Shown: piece by piece, positions 36,147-45,203 of the stretch
How positions within the stretch are numbered: position 1 is the stretch's first letter
Layout: each line of letters starts with the position of its first letter
The notes under the pieces: generated by a model
Database searches by the model: none
What the model saw: only the letters and a program-made list of their open reading frames with translations
Told to the model about the DNA's origin: nothing
Assembly: GCA_020353515.1 (NCBI GenBank)
Contig: CP070695.1
Location: forward strand, 4,439,248-4,503,247
DNA from: Candidatus Heimdallarchaeota archaeon
Lineage (GTDB): Archaea > Asgardarchaeota > Heimdallarchaeia > Hodarchaeales > Hodarchaeaceae
Reading direction: 5' to 3'
DNA length: 64,000 nucleotides
Made by a program: the position numbers and the translations under genes

Positions 36147-37473
36147 AGACCCTCACTCCTTTGGCTTTTAAGTCACTTATTATCGGCATGGATTGGTCAG
36201 ATAAGGGATTATTCTTGACGTTGATCATCTTGAGGTTGGGTAAATCAAGTAACGATTTGGGAAGATCTCTGAAATTATTGTTATCTAAGGCTAGACCTTC
36301 AAGTTTTGTCAATTTGTCTATATCAGAGGGAAGATCGGATATTTGATTATTGGAAACCCAGATCTCTCTTAATATTGGTAGATCACATACAGCTGGTGGA
36401 ATGTCCTTAAGTTGATTTTTCGAAAGAAATAGGAATTCTAGGTTTCGTAAATTCTTAATATGATCTGGAACATCCGTTAATTGATTGTTATTATAATTTA
36501 ATTCTTTTAAGTTATCAATTGATGTAATTGATGGAGAGATCTCCGTGATTTCATTCTCTTCTAGGGTTAAAATTCGTAACAGCTTTAAATTCTTCAACGA
36601 ATCGGGAAGATCTTTTAGCTTATTATCTGAAAAGCTTAATTCAGTTAGTAGCTTTAGTTCCCCCACTCCTTCAGATATTGAGGTAAGATGATTCGCAATG
36701 AAGTCTAATCTTGACATGTTTTTTAATTGCCAAAGACTCTCAGGTAGAGAAGTTAACTGGTTTGACCTAAAATCTATCCTATTCAAATTTATTAAATTCC
36801 CTAGTGCGTCAGGTAATTCTATTAATTGGTTCTTTTGTAAATTAAAAGTAACTAATCCTTGAAGATTTTCAATTTCATCAGGGATTTTGGAAATGTGATT
36901 ATTCCCTAAATCTAATTCTATAAGATTGACTAATTTTGTTACTGACAGTGGTATCGTGGAAAGACCCATGTTACGTAAACTGAGTAATTCCAAACGGTCT
37001 AACCTATCAATATCCTCGGGAAAGGATTCTATGGATAAATAATTATTGTTTAACAAAAGCTGTCTGAGATTAGAGATCGGTAAGATTTCTTTTGGAAAAG
37101 AAGTAAATAAACATTCACGTAAATCTAATCGCCGTAGCCTTTGAAGTTTGGCAATTTCTTTGGGTAATGATTTTATTGGATTCCAACGTAAATCCAAGCG
37201 TTTTAAATTGATTAGCTTTGTAGTACCAAGAGGTAGGGATTTAAGGTCATTGGTACGTAAATCTAATCTATTTAATTGTTTAAATAACCCAATTTCATAT
37301 CCTAGTTCCTTGATATGTAACTCCCTGAGATCTAATTTTTTGAAAAAATCAATAACATATACTGTTCTTCGCCGATTTAATATTTCATCAATTTGAATAT
37401 CCCCTGGAAGCTTTTGAAGTAAGTTTTTGAGATTTTCAAGTTCAAAGCTTTCAGTCATTAATGTTTCCATCAC
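36139..37473 (-). CDS. leucine-rich repeat protein
   Basis: A 444-residue protein with about sixteen 23-residue LRRs after a 50-residue N-terminal region; typical units read LVNLIELDLGNNHISKIPDE. It resembles the downstream LRR protein and probably arose by duplication. It is soluble, with no other domain. ATG codons at 37473, 37470 and 37458 are possible starts. Similar plain LRR proteins are common in Asgard genomes and are thought to bind proteins, perhaps GTPases, but no partner is shown here. Confidence 0.92.
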   Translation of the reverse strand: MMETLMTESFELENLKNLLQKLPGDIQIDEILNRRRTVYVIDFFKKLDLRELHIKELGYEIGLFKQLNRLDLRTNDLKSLPLGTTKLINLKRLDLRWNPIKSLPKEIAKLQRLRRLDLRECLFTSFPKEILPISNLRQLLLNNNYLSIESFPEDIDRLDRLELLSLRNMGLSTIPLSVTKLVNLIELDLGNNHISKIPDEIENLQGLVTFNLQKNQLIELPDALGNLINLNRIDFRSNQLTSLPESLWQLKNMSRLDFIANHLTSISEGVGELKLLTELSFSDNKLKDLPDSLKNLKLLRILTLEENEITEISPSITSIDNLKELNYNNNQLTDVPDHIKNLRNLEFLFLSKNQLKDIPPAVCDLPILREIWVSNNQISDLPSDIDKLTKLEGLALDNNNFRDLPKSLLDLPNLKMINVKNNPLSDQSMPIISDLKAKGVRVYE

Positions 37474-37571
37474 TTTAAGTCAACCTTTCTTAAGAAATGA
37501 CAAATTAGATCAAATATCTACAGTCTAAAAAACATTTTTACTTATTTACACTAATAAACTAATTAATCTTT

Positions 37572-37955
37572 TTAACAAGTAGTGTGAAAAACACCTACTA
37601 CTCTTTCGCCCTGCTCCAAAAGTTCATTTGTTTTAGCGAGAACCAAGGGTGTACGGTCTCGTATCAGTACAACATTCTCTTCTTTCAGTTTCGATGTTAA
37701 CCAGCTTTCCGATTCTTGGGTTAATGGTAAAATGCCAGTTTGGCCTGTTCCAATAACCAAGTAGCTGGGCTTGTTCTGAAATAGCCTTTGGAGTTCCCAT
37801 AAAGAAAGTTCCTTGTGCCCCCTTATTCGCTTTGAATGAGATTTATTCCGCTTAACGATTCCCTGGTCAGGTAAAAGATAGACATCATGAGGATACTCTT
37901 GATTGGATATTGTTATGGCCCCAAATCGGGTTGATTCAAAGTTTATTCTTTTCAT
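37572..37955 (-). CDS. Mth938-like domain protein
   Basis: A 127-residue protein with the whole Mth938/NDUFAF3-like fold pattern: FGAITISNQEYPHDVYLLPD at the start, LVIGTGQTGILPL in the middle and an end with RVVGVFHTTC. Family members are single-domain proteins of unknown biochemical role; the eukaryotic relative helps complex I assembly. The gene stands alone on the minus strand. Confidence 0.85.
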   Translation of the reverse strand: MKRINFESTRFGAITISNQEYPHDVYLLPDQGIVKRNKSHSKRIRGHKELSLWELQRLFQNKPSYLVIGTGQTGILPLTQESESWLTSKLKEENVVLIRDRTPLVLAKTNELLEQGERVVGVFHTTC

Positions 37956-37970
37956 ACCTTAACCCAAAAA

Positions 37971-38267
37971 TTACATCTTTAATAAACTTGTTTCAGTTTT
38001 TCTCAAGAATAATTTTTCTGTAAGTGAATAGATTGATGCTAAATAAATAAAAAATACAATAAAACCCTCCCTAGGCAGATTTGGCGTTCCTCTAATTATT
38101 ATCAGAGGTTGCAGATACTTGAAAAATTGGATAATCAAGAAGAACACTAAACTGAGTGAAATGGAAGAGATTTTTTTTATAAATGATTTTGTTATGACAA
38201 ATTTCAGATAAATTAGCTTATCAGCTTTTTCTTTAAACTTTGGAGTTTTATCATTTAACGCGCCAAT
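37971..38267 (-). pseudogene. fragment of a membrane protein without a start codon
   Basis: A 99-codon open frame on the minus strand ends at TAA 37971-37973. It reads like protein: KADKLIYLKFVITKSFIKK, a hydrophobic segment, RGTPNLPREGF, a second hydrophobic segment and a basic tail. The only ATG at the right place (38254) is one base out of frame. Either the start was lost by a frameshift or the sequence has an indel. AT-rich DNA can produce such frames by chance, so confidence is limited. The rest of 38268-38348 shows nothing. Confidence 0.4.
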
Positions 38268-38348
38268 TTAGAGACTCTTTTATTTTCAAATGAATAAAGG
38301 TTGCTGGAAATCCTCTAATATCACTCAATATTAAAAGATTGGATTATC

Positions 38349-40463
38349 ATGGTATTAAGTTCCTCACAAGACCTTTATCAGCCAACAATAAAAGATATCC
38401 TCCTCCTACCCTTATTTGGAGATATTCAAACGAATCCTAATGGAACAAAAGTAGCTTATTGCACAGGTTACATGAATTTGAATGAGAATAAAATCAATAG
38501 CTACTGTTGTATTCAAGACCTTGAAAAAGAAAGCACCTATTACCTTACACGAACAGGATCGCTTGGAAATTTTCATTGGGTTAATAATGAAACCCTGGCA
38601 GTAATGAAACGAACTGACTCCGCTCCATTTCAAATTTTTCTGTTTGAAAGTCTAGTCGGAGAAGGATTTCAGGTAACTGACCATGCAGGAGGGATAAATG
38701 ACTTTCAACCATTTGCTAATGGTTTTGTATTCATTGCTAATAATCCTGAGAAAGATGAAAAGAAAAAAAGGGAAGCTCGCTTTGGGAATTTTATCCAAGT
38801 AGAGAATGAAAAAAGTATTTCCTCATTGTACTATGTTGATACGGGCAAGATGAAGGAGTACAACCAATTAATCGCACAATCGTTAGAAGATGAACATAAA
38901 AACGGTGTCAAACTAGTTTTTGACCTGGGAATGTTCCTACCAGAACCCGTAAAGATTGAATCAGTCATTCCCTCTTCAACTAACGATTCTGTATTTTTAA
39001 ATTGTCGGAGTAAAGATGACCTGGTATTTGGGCATGAAACGTCTCATTATCGGATTCAATTCAATTCAGAGACAATTTTTCAGAAAGGTTCAAAACCAGT
39101 TGTAACAAAAATAGATCTCCCAGAAGGAGCTAAAATCGTAGCAATATCTCCTGATGGGGCGAAGCTATTAATTCTTTATAAAAAACGTGATAATCGTGAT
39201 TATACTCAAGCAGATTTGTGGATACTGAATGTATCGGATATAGGACGAGGTAATCTTCAGGAACATCTTTCTTGTATTACTTCCAACTTTGATCGGGATC
39301 CACTTTCTTATAGAATATGCTGGACTAAAGCAGGAATCTTTATTACCTATTGGGATGAAAGTCAGGTAAATGTTGCAAGATTATCTGAAGCTGGGGCTAT
39401 TGAGGTTATAGATTTACAGGGATTAATGCCCAACCTCTTTTTTCATGTTAATGACTTAGGGATTGTAAGCTTCCTTGGATTCTCTCCTTCAAAAATTAAT
39501 GATGTATATATGAATCTACCAACAGAAACTGGTCGAAAAACACTTCCATTGACCCACTCTAATGATCTAGTTACTAATTGGGATCTAGGAACGGTTGAAT
39601 CAATAAGATGGACAAGTAGGGATGGAACCGAGATCGAGGGGATCTTACGTAAACCCAGTAACTTTGATCCTAGTCGAAAATATCCCCTACTTATAAATAT
39701 TCACGGTGGACCCCACCACTCTTCTGCTAATGCTCTTTTAGAAGGAATGGATAAATTTTATTATCCTTTAGTTCAATTCACCAATAAAAACATCCTTATT
39801 CTGAAACCTAATTACCGTGGCTCTTTGGGGAAAGGGCAGGCTTTTAAGGAACTACTCATTGATAATGTGGGAGTTGGAGATTTATGGGATCTGGAATCAG
39901 CAATCGATTATTTGGTTCGTCAAGGATTTGTTGATGAAACAAAGATTGGTGCCTGTGGTGGAAGTCAAGGAGCTTACATCAGTGCATTCGCAGCCATGCA
40001 TTCTAATCGGTTCTGTGCGGTTAGTGGTTGTTCGACTCTGTCAAGCTGGGCCACTTATTTCTTTGGCTCTGATAGTAGGTACAGTATTCCTTTTTCTGGA
40101 AACTCGTATCGGAGTAAAGGGCCATTTGATACAGGGATGAAAGAGACATTTGAAAAAACAGCTCCGATGAATGGAATCAACAATACTCGGACACCGATAC
40201 TCCTACAACATGGTGAAAACGATGAACGTGTCCCCCTCTATAGTTCAAAGATGATCCATAGAGCTCTTAAGGAAAAAGGGATTCAGACAGAGCTCTTTAT
40301 TTTCCCAGGAATGGGACACAGCATATCGAAACCCCGTGAGAATTATGCTGTGCTGATTCAGAACTATCGGTGGTTTCTCCATCATCTGTTGGGGGAAGAA
40401 TTGGATTTCTTCAAAGATGATGAAAAAGATCAATTGGAGTATCAGTCTTATGTAAGAAGCTAA
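38349..40463 (+). CDS. prolyl oligopeptidase family (S9) peptidase
   Basis: A 704-residue protein with an N-terminal beta-propeller region (about 1-420) and a C-terminal alpha/beta hydrolase domain. The nucleophile lies in GACGGSQGAY, the acid in HGENDERVPL and the His in FPGMGHSISKP. This layout matches acylaminoacyl- and dipeptidyl-type peptidases. No signal peptide is seen, so it probably trims peptides in the cytoplasm. The start is ATG 38349. Confidence 0.92.
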   Translation: MVLSSSQDLYQPTIKDILLLPLFGDIQTNPNGTKVAYCTGYMNLNENKINSYCCIQDLEKESTYYLTRTGSLGNFHWVNNETLAVMKRTDSAPFQIFLFESLVGEGFQVTDHAGGINDFQPFANGFVFIANNPEKDEKKKREARFGNFIQVENEKSISSLYYVDTGKMKEYNQLIAQSLEDEHKNGVKLVFDLGMFLPEPVKIESVIPSSTNDSVFLNCRSKDDLVFGHETSHYRIQFNSETIFQKGSKPVVTKIDLPEGAKIVAISPDGAKLLILYKKRDNRDYTQADLWILNVSDIGRGNLQEHLSCITSNFDRDPLSYRICWTKAGIFITYWDESQVNVARLSEAGAIEVIDLQGLMPNLFFHVNDLGIVSFLGFSPSKINDVYMNLPTETGRKTLPLTHSNDLVTNWDLGTVESIRWTSRDGTEIEGILRKPSNFDPSRKYPLLINIHGGPHHSSANALLEGMDKFYYPLVQFTNKNILILKPNYRGSLGKGQAFKELLIDNVGVGDLWDLESAIDYLVRQGFVDETKIGACGGSQGAYISAFAAMHSNRFCAVSGCSTLSSWATYFFGSDSRYSIPFSGNSYRSKGPFDTGMKETFEKTAPMNGINNTRTPILLQHGENDERVPLYSSKMIHRALKEKGIQTELFIFPGMGHSISKPRENYAVLIQNYRWFLHHLLGEELDFFKDDEKDQLEYQSYVRS

Positions 40464-40649
40464 AAAAAAAAAGAAAGAGAAGGTATTACAGCTTAACAAC
40501 AATTGTTTCAGCTAAGATGTCCATAATGTAGACTACATTTATTGGAGTAAAACTAGCTATTTCAAAAATGAGATTAGATGCAATAAACAATAGAAAAAAA
40601 GAAAAAGAAGAAGGGGAAGGAATTGGAGAATCAAATACAGTGATCCAGA

Positions 40650-42077
40650 TTACGGTTTGATATTTCGGTTTAAACGGAAGAAGTTTTGAGGATCAAACTT
40701 CCTCTTTAACTTCGAAAGTCGCTCAAGCTTAGCGGTTCCGTAAGTAGTTTTGACTCTATCTTCTCCTTCATCATAACTTTGGAAATTCACATAAGCACCG
40801 CCAACTGAAAACGGTTGTAAGGCATCCCAAAATGCCCGAGTCCATTTAATGTGCTTGTCTGATTCGTTTGGATCTATCCATGCAGTGTTGAGGATGAGCG
40901 AATAAGAAGCATTTCGGTGACTATATGCCGTTGAATCTTCGTCGATACGACTTACTGCTCCACCAAGATGAAATCCCGCAATGACCGAGAGCGGAGAGGT
41001 GATTCGTGAAGCATGTTCAACAAGTGTATCAATGATATCATCGTTAAGAGCAGGGAGAAATTCTGATTTGACGTAATAATTCAGCCCTGGTCGAGCAGAA
41101 ACATCCAAAAACGATTGGAGTGCTCGGAATGGTTTAGGACCGATTCCATCGATCAGTGGCGTTCCATATTGCCGTAGAGGTGCGATTAATGACTCTCCTT
41201 CTTCGATTGATGATCCTGTATATAAAACTAATATCCCAACCACGGGTTTACCATGAACCACTTTTGGTAAGAAGGGTGCAGGTGGAGCAAGACGGAGAAG
41301 TGGGACAACTGTAAGTTCATCAGGAGTATCAGCGATGAAGTCGCGGTAGAAGCGTAAAAATTCTGGAGCTACTTCCATAGGATGGAGCAGCATTCCCCCA
41401 AGAACCTGGGGACCTATTTTTTGAAGTTTATATTCGAAAGAGGTGACGATACCGAAATTTCCACCACCTCCACATAAGCCCCAAAAGAGATCTTCATTTT
41501 CTGTTTTACTGGCCTTTAAGAATTCACCTTCAGCTGTAACCAGATCAACAGAAATAAGGTTGTCAATGGTGAGTCCATACTTGCGCGAGAGATACCCAAA
41601 TCCTCCACCAAGGGTTAACCCTGCAATGCCAGTAGTCGTAACTATACCAGACGGAACAGCTAAACCAAACACCTGGGTTTCATGATCCAGTTCTCCGAGA
41701 GTGACACCAGCCTGGGCACGTGCTGTGCAAGATTTTGGATCCACGTGAATTCCTTTCATGCGGGAGAGATCAATCACCATTCCATCATCACATAATGCGT
41801 TACCAGTTACGTTGTGTCCCCCGCCTCGGACAGCCACTAAGAGATTGTGTTCACGTGCGAACTTTACTGCATCGATGACGTCTGCAGGACCAGTACAACG
41901 CACAATGAGCGCTGGACACTTGTCAATCATACCATTCCAAATCTTACGGGCATTGTTATATTCATCGTCTGAGGGTAGTAGGACGTCCCCTTGGATTAGC
42001 CCTTTCAGATTTTCTATGGCATCTCCTGAAAGGAAGGCTTCTTCATGTGATAAAGTGATAGTTTTAATCTTAGACAT
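40650..42077 (-). CDS. BBE-type FAD-linked oxidoreductase
   Basis: A 475-residue flavoprotein of the berberine-bridge-enzyme type. The FAD domain contains VAVRGGGHNVTGNALCDDG, whose His is the usual covalent FAD attachment site, then ARAQAGVTLGELD and TGIAGLTLGGGFGYLSRKYG. The C-terminal BBE segment reads YVNFQSYDEGEDRVKTTYG. The base composition seems less AT-rich than its neighbours, so transfer from bacteria is possible. The substrate is unknown; relatives oxidise sugars or alcohols. Confidence 0.9.
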   Translation of the reverse strand: MSKIKTITLSHEEAFLSGDAIENLKGLIQGDVLLPSDDEYNNARKIWNGMIDKCPALIVRCTGPADVIDAVKFAREHNLLVAVRGGGHNVTGNALCDDGMVIDLSRMKGIHVDPKSCTARAQAGVTLGELDHETQVFGLAVPSGIVTTTGIAGLTLGGGFGYLSRKYGLTIDNLISVDLVTAEGEFLKASKTENEDLFWGLCGGGGNFGIVTSFEYKLQKIGPQVLGGMLLHPMEVAPEFLRFYRDFIADTPDELTVVPLLRLAPPAPFLPKVVHGKPVVGILVLYTGSSIEEGESLIAPLRQYGTPLIDGIGPKPFRALQSFLDVSARPGLNYYVKSEFLPALNDDIIDTLVEHASRITSPLSVIAGFHLGGAVSRIDEDSTAYSHRNASYSLILNTAWIDPNESDKHIKWTRAFWDALQPFSVGGAYVNFQSYDEGEDRVKTTYGTAKLERLSKLKRKFDPQNFFRLNRNIKP

Positions 42078-42386
42078 GTATTATCCTCCTTCCATAAACA
42101 GTTTTGTTAAATTTAATTCCTTTTTCGAAAATTATTAAAGTCATAATTAACACATATTTACGCTTAACAATTGTTAAGTATTTATTTTATTTACCTGCGT
42201 TATTCGTAAACTCTTAATATGGATAGCTAATAAGATATAATAAGATTCAAAGGAAGACTTGTGAAGCTAAGGATCCATCATTTTTTCTTCTAAAATGATA
42301 TCACAAGGGATTATTTTGATAAGTATTATAAAGTAAGTTTCAACTGATCAATCAAATCACTCATTTTAACAAAAGGAAACAGTTGA
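42078..42386. promoter_or_regulatory. divergent intergenic region with a 16-bp palindrome
   Basis: CTTAACAATTGTTAAG (42163-42178) is a perfect palindrome between the flavoprotein gene (leftward, 86 bp away) and the receiver-fusion gene (rightward). It is a good operator candidate for either. No other coding signal is seen in this stretch. Confidence 0.5.
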
Positions 42387-43268
42387 ATGAAATCTGTGAT
42401 CCTTCTAGTGGAAGATGATGAAGCATTACTAGAGCATTCTAAATTAATTTTAGAAAATCATGAATACAAGATCTTAACAGCCAAAAATGGTGTTGAAGCA
42501 TTAGAGATTCTTGAGACCAATGATCAGTTACCAGATTTAATCCTTTGTGACATTATGATGCCCGAAATGAATGGTTATGAATTTTTTAATAAAATGATAG
42601 ATAACCCTGATTGGAACCTGATTCCATTTATTTTTCTGACAGTAAAAGATTCTCCTGAAGATGTTCGCTTTGGAAAAATGCTTGGAGCTGATGATTATCT
42701 TGCAAAACCCGTTAACGAGTTGGATCTTCTAGCAAGTATAGCTGGCAAAATTAATCGGGGAAGAAAACATAATTTATGGAGTAAACAGATCCGAAGTCAT
42801 TTACTAACTGATCAACAAGTAGAAATTAGTTCTGACAAAATCGAGGAAAAAAAGACAGTCATAGTGTTCTTGGTGGTTTGGGATGACAAGATTGGTCCAT
42901 ACTTAAAACTTGTTTATCCAAAGAATGCAAAACTTCCAATCTCAGTCGAATCAATCGGAATCCAGCTATTCCAGGCTGCAGGCCCAATGTATGGAACCAT
43001 TGATTATTATGCTGCTCAAGGAGTATTATTTCGAGTGGCGAATATTGACATGGACAGTTATTTATATTTTTCAACTATTGATGATGAAGATGCCCGGGGA
43101 GGAAAACGTCAAATTATGATCGCAGCCCTCGCTCAAAGAATCAATTATTTTGAATCAATAAGAATATCAGAAATACTCGAAGATTTTTTTGTAGAGAATA
43201 TAGAAGTACAAGAAGATAATATCAAGGATTTATGGGAAAGAATTGGGGAGATAATGACATCTATGTGA
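42387..43268 (+). CDS. response-regulator receiver fused to an unrecognised domain
   Basis: A 293-residue protein. Residues 1-125 are a receiver domain with the acidic pair D10-D11, phosphoacceptor D55 (LCDIMMPEMNG), the Thr in FLTVKD and Lys in DYLAKP. After a linker, residues 150-270 form a second domain that starts VIVFLVVWDDKIGPYLKLVYP and includes RVANIDMDSYLYF and DARGGKRQIMIAALAQ. It is not a DNA-binding or HD/GGDEF output; its strand-first pattern loosely recalls longin/roadblock-type folds, which is a guess. A kinase-like partner lies at 44277-45167. Confidence 0.82.
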   Translation: MKSVILLVEDDEALLEHSKLILENHEYKILTAKNGVEALEILETNDQLPDLILCDIMMPEMNGYEFFNKMIDNPDWNLIPFIFLTVKDSPEDVRFGKMLGADDYLAKPVNELDLLASIAGKINRGRKHNLWSKQIRSHLLTDQQVEISSDKIEEKKTVIVFLVVWDDKIGPYLKLVYPKNAKLPISVESIGIQLFQAAGPMYGTIDYYAAQGVLFRVANIDMDSYLYFSTIDDEDARGGKRQIMIAALAQRINYFESIRISEILEDFFVENIEVQEDNIKDLWERIGEIMTSM

Positions 43269-43309
43269 TAGATATCTTGACTTCTGAAGAGACATTAATT
43301 TTAATGAGT

Positions 43310-44140
43310 TTAAATATGGTTTTCCAGCCATTCCTTTAAATCTGTCAATACTTGATTACGTCCAGGCTCTGGTTCGTTATAAACTTCGTGATATAATCCC
43401 TTATATAATTTTAACTGTTTATTAGCGGCTGAAATGTGCGAGAACAACTCAGATGTCTCAAGTGTAAGTTTATCGTGTTCTCCAGATTGAACTAATACTG
43501 GGATCTGGATTTGTGACAAAGATTCTGGAAATTTTTTAGTAATTTTCAGATATTCTGCTCCGAGACGGTAAGTTATAAATTTAAATATTAATGGATCGTT
43601 CTTGTAGGCTTCTACGACGTTTGGATCACTTGAAACATCGGGTGCCAAGTCAATTTTAATCTTCCCTTTTGGTCTTATCTTTGAAAGTATTCCTGAAAGT
43701 AAAACAACTAGTGGATTTACCTTACTTGTGGTTGGGTAACCAAATCCTGAAAAAATAATTCCAGTCAATTCCTCTGGATATTTTTTTGCATAATCAACGG
43801 CAATTAAGACCCCCATTGAGTGACCTAACAAAAAAAAGGGAATATTTTCCTCTTGTTCTTTGATAAGATGGGTAAATTTTCTTGCATCCTCAGAATAGTC
43901 GTTAAAACTGTTAACATAGCCCCTTGTCCCTTCTGATTTGCCATGGCCCCTGAGATCATTGATATAGACTGCAAACCCATTTGGAACTAAAAAATCTACT
44001 ACATTGTTATAGCGAGAGCTGTGTTCTGCTAATCCATGAATGATTTGAATGATGGCTTTTACTTTTCTCTCTGGCTGCCATACCTGATAATATAAATTTA
44101 GGCCATCATCAGTGGCAAAGTGTTCTTCTACATGTTTCAT
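43310..44140 (-). CDS. monoacylglycerol lipase-like alpha/beta hydrolase
   Basis: A 276-residue soluble hydrolase (S33/Hydrolase_4 type): IIHGLAEHSSRY, NDLRGHGKSEG, the nucleophile in LLGHSMGV, the acid in QSGEHDKLT and the His in GLYHEVYNEPE. Relatives cleave monoacylglycerols or lysophospholipids. I prefer ATG 44140 over GTG 44152 because a GAGAAG stretch precedes it. Confidence 0.88.
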   Translation of the reverse strand: MKHVEEHFATDDGLNLYYQVWQPERKVKAIIQIIHGLAEHSSRYNNVVDFLVPNGFAVYINDLRGHGKSEGTRGYVNSFNDYSEDARKFTHLIKEQEENIPFFLLGHSMGVLIAVDYAKKYPEELTGIIFSGFGYPTTSKVNPLVVLLSGILSKIRPKGKIKIDLAPDVSSDPNVVEAYKNDPLIFKFITYRLGAEYLKITKKFPESLSQIQIPVLVQSGEHDKLTLETSELFSHISAANKQLKLYKGLYHEVYNEPEPGRNQVLTDLKEWLENHI

Positions 44141-44276
44141 AATTCTTCTCACATCACTTTTTTGATAGAAAAAACAAAAGGAGGAAGTTTATGTTTAACT
44201 TATTATATGAGATAATAAGGATTAAGATGAATTTGATAATATTCTTAAATCTGAGGACTTGTAAAAAAATTATTCC

Positions 44277-45167
44277 TTGAAAAATTCCCCAGGAATGACA
44301 TCCGATTTGGAAATGCATGTATTAGCTGTATTTGGCTTGGTAGTGAACTTAGTTGCTCGTTTTATAGGAGCAATTGTATCTTTTGATATGTATACCAAAA
44401 CAAAGGAAAAAAGACATTTTTTACAACTTATAGGTTGGTTTTTTCTGTTTGTTTCTGGACTATTACCATTTGGAATAACTTTAACTCAAGATCTCTCTGT
44501 TGTGAGTCTTATACGTATCTCAGATGTGATAACCCTTAATATTGGACTATACCTGTTAATTACAGGACTCTCATTGTATTTTGTAACATATCCAAGAAAT
44601 CTGGTAGGGGGTGGTTTAGGGATTATTATAATCGTGCCTATACTTGTATTCATTCTCCTGGATGTTGTAATAGCAATCAATGTTTCAGTTTTCTTTCAGT
44701 TTGTTATAATATTGATTTTTCTGGCTCTTGTTTATTCTAATCGAAAAGAAATCAAAATTATTTTACAATACAGCTATGGCTTGATAGTTCTCCTGACAAC
44801 ATTCTTGGTAGGTTACATTATAGCCTATGTTTATGTTATTACACGTGTACCTAATTATAGCTACGGATTATACATGAGTACTGATGTTATAGGAATAATG
44901 GCATACTATTCAGCAGTTGCAATGGTAACTTTACTTGGATTAATGGTTTTCTTACATTTGGAGCAAGGTATCTTTTTTAAGAAGAAGAACATCTTAACAG
45001 ATGATTATTCACACAAGATTGGCAATATTCTACAAATCATTATGGGAGCAGGAACAACAATTAAGGAATTATCTGATTCAAATGAAGTAAATACAACCAC
45101 TGATTTAATCCTGGAGAGATCAGAGGAAGCTGGAGAGTTAATAAAAAAAATTAGAGAGATGGATTAA
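44277..45167 (+). CDS. membrane sensor with histidine-kinase dimerisation segment but no ATPase domain
   Basis: A 296-residue protein with seven hydrophobic segments and a short cytoplasmic end. That end reads DDYSHKIGNILQIIMGAG (His246 of the long frame), then DLILERSEEAGELIKKIREMD, which looks like the two helices of a histidine-kinase DHp hairpin. It stops where the HATPase domain should begin. So it may be a phosphotransfer or receptor protein served by another kinase, or a truncated kinase. The frame starts at TTG 44277; ATG 44295 is an alternative start. Confidence 0.65.
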   Translation: MKNSPGMTSDLEMHVLAVFGLVVNLVARFIGAIVSFDMYTKTKEKRHFLQLIGWFFLFVSGLLPFGITLTQDLSVVSLIRISDVITLNIGLYLLITGLSLYFVTYPRNLVGGGLGIIIIVPILVFILLDVVIAINVSVFFQFVIILIFLALVYSNRKEIKIILQYSYGLIVLLTTFLVGYIIAYVYVITRVPNYSYGLYMSTDVIGIMAYYSAVAMVTLLGLMVFLHLEQGIFFKKKNILTDDYSHKIGNILQIIMGAGTTIKELSDSNEVNTTTDLILERSEEAGELIKKIREMD

Positions 45168-45203
45168 TACCACCCGAAGTTTGAAAACCAAGATAATTTT
45201 CCG

